Positions 10,828 through 22,743 of a DNA stretch of 64,000 bases are shown here, piece by piece. Source of the stretch: Oscarella lobularis (lineage: Eukaryota; Porifera; Homoscleromorpha; Homosclerophorida; Oscarellidae). Below the pieces are notes generated by a model. The model did not search any database and was not told where the DNA came from. It saw nothing but the letters and a program-made list of their open reading frames with translations. Position 1 is the stretch's first letter. Each line of letters opens with the position of its first letter. A program made the translations under genes and the position numbers. The stretch is from positions 1,116,001 to 1,180,000 of the forward strand of contig NC_089188.1 of the NCBI RefSeq assembly GCF_947507565.1. The letters are read 5' to 3'.

Positions 10828-12989
10828 CTAGCCGAAATGAAATTTGAACTGAAATGGTCCGCCGTTGCCGCCGCCTCCGCCGCCGCCGCCGAAAGGAAAG
10901 CCGCCTTGATGGAAATTCCAGCCGCCTCCGCCTTGCTGTCCTTCCGGATCGAGCGGATCCTCGCCGTTGTCGAACTTCTGTCTTTTCTCGTCGTCCGAGA
11001 GGACTTCTTTGGCCGCCGCCACTTCGATGAATTTCTTCTCGGCCATTTTCTTGTCTTCGCCTTTGTAGCGATCGGGATGCCATTTGACGGCGAGTTTGCG
11101 ATACGCTTTCAGTATTTGATTTTTCGTCGCAGTCCTGCAAGCAAGCAAGCAAAAGAGACAAATGGCCGGGTGGGTGAAGAAATAGAAAGAACCTCACCTT
11201 TTAACTCCAAGGATTTTATAATAGTCTCGTTTCTGAGACTGCTTCAGCAGCTTCTGCGCTCGATTGAATCCCTCTTCGACCTTCTGCGGATGTCCTTCGA
11301 CTTGTTTCGCTTTCTGGTAGTCGCCAATGGCTACGCGGAACTGTTAGTGCGCACTCAAACAACGGGAGCCGATCGCTTACCTTCGTCGTACTGCTCTCGA
11401 GTTATATATATTTCCGCTCTGTCGCATAGAGCGTCGATGTTGAATTCGTCTTCCTCGATTGCTTCCGTGCACGCCGTAAAAGCTTCTTCGAGTTGACCAA
11501 GCTGAAAATATTGTCAATTAATTAAATAGGTAACCTCCCAAGTTATATGTATATGTATATAAATTGATGGCTACTTTGTAGAGAGCGTTGCATATTTGCG
11601 TTTTTGAACGAACGACGTAGTGGTGAAGAGTTGGTTCGGTTTTCAGGGCGGCTCGATACTTGTCCAAAGCGTCATCGAATCTTTGTGCATACGGTGAGAG
11701 GGGTTGAAAATCATGTGGGTAGACTACTTGTACCTTCCTTCTTCCATTGCTCTATCGCCATCCTTGAATTGTTTGTCTAATTTCTTCAAAGTCTGTTGGG
11801 GAGGGACTTATCTAAATCTAAAACACGTGACTAAGATATTCCCCTTTACCTTGTAGTGAGGATAGCAGAGCTTGTGATCGGGATCAAGTTTCAAACACTC
11901 CCTCACTTCCCTATCAATTAAAAATTGATTATAATTAAAAAGGGTCAATTCTTTTAAATTAACCTTAGAGCCTCATCCAATTCTCCCATCTGATAGTGCA
12001 AAGTGCTGAGCTTATAGTGAGCCTCAGTGGGATCGTTCACCAGCTTTGTTATTGATCTAAATAAGACTCGTTCCCTATTGGTTATCCTTCGCTCTGTATT
12101 CCTGCTCTACCTCATGTCACCCATTGCTTTTATGTAATCCCCCATAGCCAAGTAGCACTCCGATCTCATTATCCTTAGTTTAGGATCCCAAGGACACAAC
12201 TGGGTACATGTATATATAAATCATGCGCTCTCCTATCTAGATTCTAGAGATATAAAACCTCAATAGGTCTTGAAAGCCATTGAATTGCATTCTCCGCATC
12301 TCCGCCGTCCTTCAATTGTTCCGCTGTTTTGATGGCTTCCTCGATCGCTCCTATGCTGTCTAAATTCGCCTTCAATTCTTCATTTTCCGGATTGATTTTC
12401 AGCTAACTATCCACGTGAGACATCTTATATTTAATCTCCTCTCGAACGACTCACAACGCTTTCATAGTCCAGCCTAGCTTCGGCCAACTTGCCCTGTTTC
12501 ATTAGCACGTTAGCCCGCTGCGATCGAGCCTAAACAAAGAATTAATTAATTAATCAATTAAAATTATTTAGAAAACTATTCTCACTTGAATGAAGTCCGG
12601 CTTCAATTCTATGACTTTGGCCAAATCGGGCAGAGCCGATTTCGATCGTCCAATCGCCAGATAGACAGTGGCGCGTCGGAAATACGTCATATAGTTGTTC
12701 GGGTCTCCGTCTGCGTGGGAGGGGTCGAAGTCGTGACGTGGCACTCAACTATCGTTTAGGCGAACTTTTCGACTCTTACTGACCTACTGCCGCGTGGTAG
12801 TGCGATAAGGCGTCCTGGTATTGTCCTTGGCTGAGAAGTTTCTTGCCCATTTCTAAGTGATTCTCTATTTCTGGGGACATCGTCGATGCGCCTGGGAGAA
12901 GGGAGCATTACGCGTGTCGATATGGTGCGTTTCGACGTACTACCTATGATGATTGTCGTTAGATACAGAGACGAAGAGAATAGATGCAT
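10828..12989 (-). CDS. DNAJC3: DNAJC3 / P58IPK-like ER co-chaperone (TPR + J domain)
   Basis: The minus-strand start at 12989 gives MHLFSSSLYLTTIIIG, a signal peptide, followed after a spliced codon by ASTMSPEIENHLEMGKKLL, the first TPR. About twelve short exons carry tandem TPRs down to about 11350. The J domain is split: KRDYYKILGVKR (near 11205-11240), then the last exon with WHPD (HPD motif intact) and FIEVAAAKEVLSDDEKRQKF. The tail GEDPLDPEGQQGGGG...PFQFKFHFG is the hallmark C-terminus of DNAJC3. The family works in the ER lumen with BiP, delivering misfolded clients, and was first described as an inhibitor of PKR/PERK. Length and domain order match the family. It converges on the espin-like gene (168 bp between stops). 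Confidence 0.92.
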
Positions 12990-13159
12990 TTTCGGTGGGC
13001 TTCCGTTCGTCGTTGATTGCAATTAGCCGAGGATGTGTCCACGTGGAGCCTAATCAATAGACGAGAACAGTATGTGGTATATTTTTAGTTTAGACGATTT
13101 TAAATTTTTGTTCCTAAATTTTCGAACATTACCCCTGATACGATAGCGTTCCGTAACGA

Positions 13160-13234
13160 GGTCCTATAGCTCAGTTGGTTAGCAGCGTGGTGCTAATAAC
13201 GCCAAGGTCGCAGGTTCGAGCCCTGCTGGGACCA
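13160..13234 (+). tRNA. tRNA-Ile (anticodon AAT)
   Basis: The sequence folds as a cloverleaf: acceptor GGTCCTA pairs with TGGGACC with one G-T wobble, the D arm has AGCTCAGTTGG, the anticodon loop is CTAATAA with AAT, and the T arm has GGTTCGAGCC. Discriminator A is at 13234, with a poly-T pol III terminator right after. The D-loop/stem region (TTAGCAGCG) has one base more than the usual eukaryotic tRNA-Ile TTAGAGCG. No intron. Confidence 0.92.
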
Positions 13235-13333
13235 CTTTTTTCTGCGTTTTCTTTTTTCAAATGAAAAATTTTTTTTGTAAGTGCTTCTTGGTGCTGACTT
13301 TTTTATGCCAGAGAACTTTCATATGGATGGGAT

Positions 13334-16300
13334 ATGTCTATGTACCTTCAGAGCATGCGCGAAACCCCATCTTCAAACGAGCGCACAAAAGCGGCGATGA
13401 ACAAGGTTTTCGCGCGTCTCCAACGTTGCTAAATGGTTCGACGATGTTCTGCAGGGAAAGGAACTTCCTGAAAAGCTGCGCCAAGCAAGATTACGAGAGG
13501 TGCAGTCTCGCTCGCAGCGAGAAATCGCGCCCACTCGCCCCGCGCGCGATTCGATTCGCTTCCTACGCAGGTGCGCCGACAGGAGAAACGCTTCGCATCG
13601 AAAGTCCGCGACGAATTTCAAGAGCGCTTGGAAAGAGAACGAAACCTGGTCGCATCTCATCTCAAAGTGAAAACAGAGAGAGTTTTATATCATATCTGGT
13701 GAGCAACGTCTTGTTTAGGCTCTCTGGCTAGAAGATCGCGAATCGGAGAGACAAGAACTGGAAGCAAAGCACAGGAAAATGCTGAAGAAAGTGGGACAGT
13801 CACATCAGTTGGCTACACACGCTCATCTCGTAAAGGAAGCGAGATAAATTCCAAGATTATATGCTATACATATGTTGAATAGAGGGACGTTGAACGCTGT
13901 CAGAGACAGAGAGCTGTAGAAGCCAGAGAAAAGTATTAGAATGTATCATTTTTTTTCTGGCCGATGACTGGGGTTGGATTTTCTATTAGAGCGATTCAGA
14001 GGCACAGGAGAGCTTTGTCTGAAGTGTGTTAATTAATGAATTTATTAGATATACTCGTTTCAATTTTGCGTCTATATAGGTGATGCAGCAGAGGAAAGAG
14101 GAGAATGAGAAGGAAAAACACAGGACTCAACTAAGGTTTGTTATTCTATAAGTAGTTTTATTTTCAATTTACAATATTCAATTCTAGACATGCTGTTATT
14201 GGAATTGAGAAGGAAAGAGCCGCCACTGTAGCAGCAAAGCCATTGCCACCTTCACAAGAAATCATCTTAGTACGGTGTAGTTAAGTAGCGCCTGTTTTTT
14301 CTTCTGACGTCAATTCTCGTGCTTTCTAGAATTTAGCTATTGACAAAGGACATCGTGTACGTTTGACAAATGTAGAGGGATACACGTCGACTCATTGCCA
14401 TCTTCCGGCTGGCGCAGTCTGCAAGGAAATTCCCCAGACGCAGGCGAGAGCATTCAGCACAAATCGCGCCCTTCCGATCTCATATTAACGCGCAGATCGA
14501 CGCTCGCAAAGCGGCTCAAAAACTTGAAGAACATATGGAACGGAAAAGAGAAGTAAATTATTAAATAGTAGCTTTTCGAGGGGGGAGATAGATAGTCCTT
14601 TTGAGGTGGCTGCTAGAGAACAGTTAGAGAGAAATGAAAAAGCGTGGCTGCGTCATAAGCAGGCGTGGAAAGAAGTCAAAGTGAAGCAGGTACACCTCAC
14701 TCGTTTTAGAGGCAGCAACGGTTTTTTTTTTCAAGTGCAACTTTGTGTAATAAGGACTATGCTGCCTTGATCACCGAGTTGGATGACCTGGAGAAGGCCG
14801 ATCGTCTGCAGAGAAAAAAGGCAATCGAAAGACCACTGGTAAATAAATGCTACATAAGAAAAGCCACTCTCTTTAATTAAGAATCGTACATAGAAACGCC
14901 TGCCACAACAGAAGACATTATCCAAACCGAAAGAAGACCCAAAAGAAAAGGAACTAGAGGCAGTCATAGAAAGAATGCTATTTGATTCGGGTAAGGAGGG
15001 GAGAAGGAGAGCTGTGGTCGCGGCTTTATCTTTCATCAGGAAGCGACGACGCTCTTACTGCCGAATCGTCTCGAAACGAGTCGTCAGCGACGGATTCGGA
15101 GGCAGCCGAGCGACGAAGCGTGCACATACCGCGAGAAATGCCCGCTTCGTCGTCGTCGTCGTCTTCATTGGGCGTCGATTCCAGTCGTCGAGGCGACGGC
15201 GAGACCGCGCTAGAGGAGCCAGGTGATTGACGTTAGGCGTCGTCTTTGATTTGAGAGAAGCTTTTTGTGTTCTATAGATCCGTTGCAGTCTCTGCTGGAG
15301 AGAGTTCGAGCGCAGCGCGCTGCTATCGCCGAGGACGTCGCCGTCGAGCCGCCTAGTGTCGTCGCTGCGCCCGAAGAGGCGGCGACGGAGTCGGTAGATG
15401 AAGGGGACGAAGAGAAAGAGGAATCGCTTGATGGAGAAAGGTGAGAACTTAGACAAATGATCTCGGTGAATAATTGAACTAGTAGGCCTTACATCGAATT
15501 GGTTAGAAATCTCGACGAAAAGGAAGAGTCTTCTCCGCCCGTGTCTCAACCTCCGTCGCCGCCGCCTGATGTCCAAATGCGAATGCAATCGCAGTCTCCC
15601 TCGATCGAGCCGGTGCTCGAAACAGCGGCAACGGATCGCGCCTCTGTTTCTTCATCGAGGAGCCAGCACGAACTTCTCATTCGACTCCAGGAGCGTCTTG
15701 CTTCGCAACGTCGACGCTACGACGCGCAGAAAGAATCGATGTCGAGAGACTATACGAGATTCTCCTTTTTGAACTCGCATCCGACAGCCGCCGCTTCAAA
15801 AGAAGAGCCGCCGCCCATTCAGCCGTCCGTAGAAGAGGAGTCTACGCGATCGAGCGAAATTCAAAGTCCTGCATCTTTTCATTCAGCCACAGGTGAAGAC
15901 TTTCGTCGCAGTCCTATACTACGTTTAAGTGAAAAGGAAACTTCTGATTTCTCGCCCGAGAGAACCGGACTGGCTGACGACGACAGCGGTGATACGTCGT
16001 CAAGCCTCTCGTCGAGTTTGTCCGATTTGAGCAGCTCGATTCCCGACGACGACGACGACGACGAAAAATCCGTCACCGATCCGTTAGAATCGCGCGTGGC
16101 CGTTGCCTATACGCATTCGATAGCGGAAAGCTCTCTAACCGTCGAGTGTCATCCTCCGAGGGACCCGCAGGAAACGGATTTCCCTGGGAACGAGCCGTCA
16201 CTTCAACCGCGACTACCTCCCTCGTTTCTTATTCCAACGCTGGCGTCCCAGAGCCGTGTCGACGACGAAGACATAGATCTATCAATAGCAACGACTTCAG

Positions 16301-17194
16301 TGGAAGATTCTGCATCTATTGACGCTGCTACGAAGGATCCGTCGCATTTATACGAAATCACGGCGACCGATGACGTCGATTTTCGATTTTCTCGCTCGCC
16401 GGAGGGAAGCAGCATGGCTAGCAGCAGTTTGATTGATCTCAGCGTCGCCCTGCGCGATGACGATGACGAAGAAAATATATCTAATTTCGACGTCGAAGAC
16501 GGTGCTTCGTTTTCCGAGTCGCTTCTATCGAATCCCTCGCAGATTTCCGTTCCGTGGCACGTCGTGCTTAAATCGGCGGAGAAAGCGAATAGTAGTAATA
16601 GAAAGGAAACAACGCCCGTGCTCTCGTTTGAAGAGCCAATACCTTCGGTGGGAATTGAGGAGGGAAATGAATTGTCCCTTCAAGAGGCATTTGCTCGAAA
16701 GAAGCAACGGTTCGTTGAAGCGTCGCAAGCTAGAAAGGCTCAAGTAGCCGAAAGGGCACAGGAGAGGCGAGAGAAACTGGAAGAAGAGAAGCGGAAAATC
16801 GAAGCGGAGAAACGACGGAAAGAAGACGCGATTCCGTCGTTGTCGTCGTCGCCCATAGTCAAAGTCTCCACCGATTCGCCTCATCGAAAAATCACGAAGA
16901 GAGAAATGATGGAAAGAAACAGAAGGCAATATTTATAACGTAAAAGAGGATTTCCAAAATTTCACTTTTTTCTCTCTCGCGCAGATTCTACGATCGTCTC
17001 CCGGAGGTAAAACAGAAAAGAAGCGAAGACAGACGAAAAGCGAGTTACGCCGAGAACAGGAAAAAAGCGAAAGAATTCAACAAGGTAAACAAGAGCGCTC
17101 TCAAAAAAAAGAAGATAATTTCAATTTTTTTTATTAATTTCAGAAACTCCAAGATCAGGCGAAACAAAAACACAGAATCGTTTGCGCGAACTGA
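13334..17194 (+). CDS. CEP295: CEP295-like centriole protein with C-terminal ALMS motif
   Basis: Many small exons are joined by short introns. The N-terminus is probably MSMYLQSMRETPSSNERTK (ATGs at 13334, 13340 and 13355 are all possible). It continues after introns 13406-13454 and 13500-13570 as a basic helix, LREVRRQEKRFASKVRDEF, resembling the CEP295 N-terminus. Further exons give long Lys/Glu/Arg helices and the segment AAKPLPPSQEI. The large exon 15485-16925 is Ser/acid-rich with a helix HELLIRLQERLASQRRRYD. The last exons give FYDRLPEVKQKRSEDRR and SYAENRKKAKEFNK, an ALMS motif shared by CEP295 and ALMS1. CEP295 acts in procentriole-to-centriole conversion and microtubule-wall assembly. 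The final coding intron (16926-16984) must use a GC-AG boundary. ALMS1 is the alternative; the N-terminus favours CEP295. Confidence 0.75.
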
Positions 17195-17336
17195 ACAAAG
17201 CTCATTCAGCAACTAGACACTATTTCTGCTACTACTCTTGCTGTGTATATAAAAAAAGGGACAATGGCATAGTATCTTCGTCGTCTCTTCCCACGTAAGC
17301 TCACTGAGCCCACCCCGCGACGAAATTCATTCATTT

Positions 17337-17721
17337 CTAGCGATCCGACGACCCCTGGAAGAAGAGAAATAACCGTTTTCGGTAGCAACCACTCCCGCGA
17401 CACGCCTCCCACCAAAGAATCCTATTCGGAAGTCGAAACGTGTATTTAACCGTCTCGCGAAGCCGTCTGCGGCGCTGGTGATCGCTTATCGAGACGCGAC
17501 TGAACTCGGCGATGCGTCGGTATAAGCGCGGATAGCCGTAGGCCTGCACAATGACGAGAATTCGCGTCAAACCGGACGTGACTGGTCGCGCGCGCGTAAG
17601 GGGACTCGTCGTTTACCCGTCCCAGTGCGTAGACGCCGAGTTTCTTGCCCAGAGCTAGACCGCCAACTGCGGCGATTTTGAGCCAAAGTGGAAGAGTCGC
17701 TAAGGCTGCTCCCCAGCCCAT
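17337..17721 (-). CDS. Small unknown protein with one N-terminal hydrophobic segment
   Basis: The first exon (ATG 17721) encodes MGWGAALATLPLWLKIAAVG followed by GLALGKKLGVYALGR, a likely membrane or mitochondrial signal-anchor. A GT-AG intron (about 17550-17616) is removed in phase 0. The next exon gives AYGYPRLYRRIAEF, VSISDHQRRRRL and ETVKYTFRLPNR, then runs to a stop near 17337, about 100 residues in all. The sharp drop in order after RLPNR suggests that a further intron may replace the end. I do not recognise the family. Its start codon is 61 bp from that of the divergent TPR/SGNH gene, so they probably share a promoter. Confidence 0.55.
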
Positions 17722-17782
17722 TTCGTCAGTCAGCGCACATGCGTAGAATTTCGGCTCACGCCCGGATAGGCAACAAGTCGCG
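17722..17782. promoter_or_regulatory. 61-bp space between two divergent start codons
   Basis: Only 61 bp separate the ATGs of two divergent genes. The space holds GCGCACATGCG, close to but not matching an NRF1 palindrome. A shared bidirectional promoter is inferred, with 5' ends probably inside the neighbouring first exons or very short leaders. Confidence 0.4.
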
Positions 17783-20700
17783 ATGAAGTTCTACGTTCAT
17801 TACGAAGCCGGTCCCGAGTTGACGATGGCTTTCAAGTGGGGAGAAGGTCAGTCGGGAACGCTAGCGGACGTTGTGACGGTGAGAAGCGCTTTTTCGATCT
17901 CGTTTCTCGTCTGACGGCGTTTTTGCAGCTCTTCGTCGCCAACTACGATAAAAGATTCCCAAAGCAGGCGATTTCAAAAGCAAATTTGAAAATAGTCGGT
18001 GCATCGGGGTAAAGAAGGACGAGATTTTGAAATATTTGAATGATCACTGTTCTTTCTTCAATCTTCAAAGAGATGCCATAAATTTTGAAAAATCAGTAAG
18101 CAACGTTGTACGAGACAAAATGGATCTGTATCTGATCAGAATAGAAGAAGTCTCGGGTATGACGTCAGACGACTAATGCAGAGTCTCAGTATAAAGCTAA
18201 TCCTCACCTTAGATCAGAAGTCGTCAGAAGACGTCAGCGTTGCCGTAGAGAAAACGTAGTTTCTATGGAGTAGAGTCTCTGTCTTGCAACTATTTATGTA
18301 CAGTAGTGAGAAAGATGAAGAGAAGACAGAAGTCGTTTCTAGGGCTTTGGATCTCGCCCATAAACTTCTCACTGACAATGACGCAAAGGCTAGAGCAAAT
18401 CACCGCACGCGTTCATCTCTCTCTAGTTTGCAAATTCTTAGGCTGCAGCAAGTGTATTAGAGCACACGCTAAAGAAGAGCCCAAAGTGCCTGCAAGCCCT
18501 TATCGAATTAGGTACAGGAGATCATTTTGTTGCCATGACGTTTATTAATAATTCATTCTATGAAATCTATTAGCCATAATCATGCACGCAGCCGGCCGAT
18601 TTTCCGATGCAGTCAAATACATGCGAAGGGCTATAGAAGTCAACTCATCGCAACGCGAATTGCTTAGACAGTGAGACCTAGACTATAGTACACAAGGCCT
18701 TTTGAAAATTGTTCTCTTTAATAGTCTAGCCGACTATCTGTTGGATGCTGGCGATTCTAGCAAGGCATTAGAAACGTATGACGAGTACTTAAAGAGGAGG
18801 CAATCGGACGATCCCAAAATAGTTGATGACGTTAAAGTAAGAAAGAAAGAAGAGCGAGACGAAAATATATATATATGTATTTAATGGAATTTTTCATTGG
18901 AGGTCTGTATGGCTCGATGCTTTAGAGTCGAGGGACAGGAAAACGCGGCTTTGTATTTATTAGGGGTGGGTTACAATGAGGGAGGGGACACGAATTGATG
19001 ATTAATATATAGGACGTCTTGAAAAGGAATAGGGAACACGTCGAAGGTCTGTTAGAATATGCGAGAATCGTTCACAAACGGGGGCCGGAGATGCGGAGCG
19101 AGGCATTTGCCATCTGCGTCGCTCTTCTTCCAGAAATGAAAAGTATACGACACGAAATATATAGCGATGACGTCGATTAATTTTTTCTCCTTACCTAGAC
19201 AATTCGTCGTATCATAAGTTCTTCGCTTCTCTTGTACAGGAGGAAGGCGGTCTGGATCTTTTGCTGGGGTAGGATACGAAAATCATGTTTTTATCTCGAT
19301 ATTTTGATTTCTAATTTAGCGAGCTGAAGGAGGCGGGAAAATCGTGCGCGGCTTTGTCCTACGTGGCCATCCTTTTCCGAGACTACGGCGCAGTCAACGA
19401 AGCCGCCGCTCTGCTGAAACGAGGCTTGGATATCGATCCAAATGCATTCAATGCATTTCTCGCCTATATCCACACGCTCCAAGTGAATCCTAGCGCCCTC
19501 TCGTACACGCACGCGTTCTTCACAGCAATGCTTTTAGATGTGTGCTCGATGGGATGATGCCTACGTGGAATTGAGGGACTTTATTAGTAGGCCGTGTGCT
19601 GTAGGAGGACTGAAGCTGAAATGGCTCTCGTCTCTTCTGCCCAACGTTTCGTCTATTTATCTAGCTGGTAAATGGGTGTTTATTCTGTGGACATTTTGTG
19701 CTACGTTGCGTGCAGAGTGCCGACCTGGGGACGGAGACATTCCCGATGATTTGGTCGACTTTACGCCTCGTTTTTCGCCGCAGCGCAATGCCGATGAAGT
19801 AGCGTCTTCGTGCGCCGAAGACTCTAGAGCTGATTCTCTTTTTTCTCTCAGCTGGATTTAACGGCAATTCTATTCACATTAGTCAAAGTCGTCTTTTTTT
19901 CCGGAGCTCTTAACATGCTTAGACCTATTTGCAAAGTTATCGGTAGGCTACGATGACAGTATAGGCTGTATCTGAACTGTTTTCTTTGTAGACTGTTTGC
20001 ACGCGGACAGAAATCTTCACAAAACTCCAATTCGTAACGAGGCAGCGTATTTTTCTTGTATCAACCAAGTGAGTAGTCTATATTCCTCTTTACGTCTCCG
20101 TTTCACCATTGTGTACAACAGGCATTAGAAACGAAGGGAATTCACTTCAACTTGATATCAGAGAAGTTGCCATTTATTTATTTAGCAGGTGCTCTTTGAA
20201 AGGAGAGCCTTTTCCGGGTGCTAATCGTTTTCTAGGAGAGAGTCATGCAATACCAATATCGTGGAGACGAATTCAGTATAAGGTAATGTCTCGTTGTGTG
20301 GTTTTTAATTAATTAATGAGCCTATATAGGGTTGTGATCACGTAATTCATCCTGTATTGGCGACGGGTCTCAAAATTTGGCATCTGAGGCCCGACTGCTG
20401 TTTCTATCCCAAAATAAGTTTCACGAATGCTATGAAGAAGGGTAAGCGAGCTTTCCTTCTTGGCTAACCTATTTACTTTATCATTATTAAGTTCCTGATG
20501 GCTCGGCTGTGACATTTTGCCTTGGAGAAATCGACTGTCGAGAAGGACTTAATTCTGCCGTGAGAAAAAACAAATATGAGGTAAAGCAATCAGTCTGTAG
20601 TTGGAACGTAGAATAAGCCGATTCTTTAGACTCTTGAACGAGCTATGTCCGTACTGATCGACACTTACGTGGCATCTCTGAAGGATCTTCGAAAGAAACG

Positions 20701-21057
20701 CAATTTTGAAGTGTATGTTCACCCAGTGCCACCGGTTCTAAATGAAACGAGGTTATTTTCACTAACGAATGGTCTTCCTGGATTAATCAATAAATATTGG
20801 TCTTAGACGAATTGTTCTTGATTTTAATAAGATGCTTAGGGAGCGACTTGCACGGTCAAAGACTCTGACTTACTTGGATTTTGGTGAAGAGCTGGTTACA
20901 GAGGACGGCAAAGAGCTGAGAAAACAATATGGTAGGCGAGCAAAAAAATTATTCTATTTACAAATTTTTTTGTGTAGACTTTGACGGAACTCATCTTAAT
21001 CCCGTCTACCTACGTCTGCTAGAGAGCGCTATCAACACAAAGAAGTTTAAAACATAA
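17783..21057 (+). CDS. TPR-repeat protein with C-terminal SGNH/GDSL-hydrolase-like domain
   Basis: It starts MKFYVHYEAGPELTMAFKWG at 17783 and is split into many exons by 45-120 nt introns. The N-terminal ~90 residues form a small unknown domain (LFVANYDKRFPKQAI). TPR helices follow: VVSRALDLAHKLL, AGRFSDAVKYMRRAIEV, LLDAGDSSKALETYDEYL, GAVNEAAALLKRGLDIDPNA. The C-terminal third looks like an SGNH esterase fold: block I LAGESHAIP (about 20180-20260), block III FCLGEIDCREG (20514-20545), a strand EVYVHPVPPVLNET, and block V DFDGTHLNP (about 20978-21005), which supplies Asp and His. Block I reads GESH, not the usual GDS(H), but keeps the Ser. SGNH enzymes remove acyl or acetyl groups; the substrate is unknown. 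The TPR part may recruit a partner. No signal peptide, so probably cytosolic. Confidence 0.65.
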
Positions 21058-21261
21058 TGGAATATTTATTTGCTTGCGTTCTGGCTTTTTTTCTATCTTT
21101 ACAAGGTCGGACGAGAGTGGAAGAGAAGCGTTGTGTTATGTATCTGCACCCCGTTTCAATTGCATATGATATTCTATTTCCATAGGAATCAGGTGTTAGT
21201 TACAAAGAGCGGACGGGTGGGTGAATCTCAATTATCAATTATTGTTTATAATTTTCTATAT

Positions 21262-22743
21262 TCAGAATAAAGAGCGCGGCTCAATACGGCAGAGCAAATC
21301 CGTTCTAGGCCTCAATATCATATCCTGATCAAACACTAATTTCTCTTCCTCGTCGACAAGTCGAATGCGAAAAGTCTGATAGAGTCGTGCAAGCGTCATT
21401 TTGACGAGAATCTCAGCAACGACGTTTCCAGCGCAGACGCGCTCTCCACTGGAGAACGGCATGAACGCGTTCGCATTAATAGGAGAAGCGAAACGATCAG
21501 GATTAAACGTATCGGGATCTTTCCAGTACTTCTCTTGCCGATGCAGCGCGAAGAAGTTCACGGCGACGTCGCTTCCGGCCGGCACGGCGACCCCAGCGTA
21601 CGTTCTCGCATCGACCAGCGTGCGAACGCTCGCGTAAGCCGGGGGACAAAGACGCAGCACCTCCTTGAACACGCAACTTGTGTAGGCGAGTTGCGACACG
21701 TCGTCGAGCGTCACGTGTTTTCGGTTGCCAAGGACGCTATTGATTTCGTCGATTAGTTTCGTTTCCATCTGTCGATTGCGCGAGAGCTCGCTCACGGCGC
21801 ACGTGAGCGCGACGGAAGCCGGATCAAAGCCGGCGACGAGTAAAGTCGCCACGTCGTCAACTGCCGTGGAATTTTCTTCGTTTGTGACGTCACGACCGCT
21901 CGCCAATTCCGATTGGATGATTCTATCTAAAGCGGTCGACTCCGTCGTCGTCGTCGTCGACGTCGACGTCACTCTTTGACGAACTATTTGGAGAGCGGCG
22001 CGCCGCAGATCGACGCATGCGCGACGACAGTTTCGCACGTGGGCGTTCTTCCACGGACTGAAGGGCGCGTAGGGATCGATTCCGGCGGCCGAATAGGCGC
22101 TTATCGCCCTTTGGAGGACGCCGAGAAGAGCGCCTCCATCGAAACGCGTCGTCGAACCGAAAGCGACGCGCGCGATCGCGTCGAGCGTCAACGCGGGAAA
22201 TTCCCTTTTCATTTTCCAAATCGTTTCGCCGCCGCCGTTCGCGAGCCGATCGACGAAACGATCGACCGATTCGTTGAAATCGGTCATTCGGCGCTTGAGC
22301 GCCGTGCGCGTGAACGCCGACGCGATTACGTGTCGACGTCTTCGCCATCGATCGCGATCGACGTCGTTCGCGAGTCCATTCCCGAGAAATCGCGCCCCGT
22401 AGACGCGCTGCGAGCGATTGTAAACAAACGCCGACTTGGGGCAGGTGAGAACGTCTTTCGCGCCGTCCGAATCGCAAAGGAAAACGACGGGTCTCGTACA
22501 GAACCAGAGAACGAAGACGGGTCCGTGTACGCGAACCAGTTCCGAAATCCAGTCGTGAAAGGGCGTTCCTCGTTTTCCGATCTCGCGCAGCATTGGCGTG
22601 TGACCGAGATAGAAGCTCGAGAGCGGCGGGCCGGGGATGTGACTGTAGCGACGCCTTTTGCGTTGCAGCGCGATTGCGTGCAGGAGAACGCCTGTTGCCA
22701 CGGCGACGACGACGACGCCAAGGAGGAGCAATACTGTCCACAT
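21262..22743 (-). CDS. Microsomal cytochrome P450, CYP46-like (intronless)
   Basis: A 493-residue single-exon P450. An N-terminal anchor (MWTVLLLLGVVVVAVATGVL) is followed by basic residues and the Pro-rich hinge HIPGPPLSSFYLGH, as in ER-anchored P450s. WRRRRHVIASAF is the C-helix heme-propionate motif (W-x-x-x-R). The I-helix is AGFDPASVALT, where most P450s have AG-x-(D/E)-T-(T/S). K-helix E-x-x-R is KEVLRLCPP, the PERF-like segment is FNPDRF, and the heme loop FSSGERVCAG has the Cys ligand. Overall similarity looks nearest to CYP46-type sterol hydroxylases, but this is by eye and the substrate is open. Lack of introns contrasts with all neighbours and hints at retroposition or an ancestrally intronless clan. 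Confidence 0.88.
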   Translation of the reverse strand: MWTVLLLLGVVVVAVATGVLLHAIALQRKRRRYSHIPGPPLSSFYLGHTPMLREIGKRGTPFHDWISELVRVHGPVFVLWFCTRPVVFLCDSDGAKDVLTCPKSAFVYNRSQRVYGARFLGNGLANDVDRDRWRRRRHVIASAFTRTALKRRMTDFNESVDRFVDRLANGGGETIWKMKREFPALTLDAIARVAFGSTTRFDGGALLGVLQRAISAYSAAGIDPYAPFSPWKNAHVRNCRRACVDLRRAALQIVRQRVTSTSTTTTTESTALDRIIQSELASGRDVTNEENSTAVDDVATLLVAGFDPASVALTCAVSELSRNRQMETKLIDEINSVLGNRKHVTLDDVSQLAYTSCVFKEVLRLCPPAYASVRTLVDARTYAGVAVPAGSDVAVNFFALHRQEKYWKDPDTFNPDRFASPINANAFMPFSSGERVCAGNVVAEILVKMTLARLYQTFRIRLVDEEEKLVFDQDMILRPRTDLLCRIEPRSLF

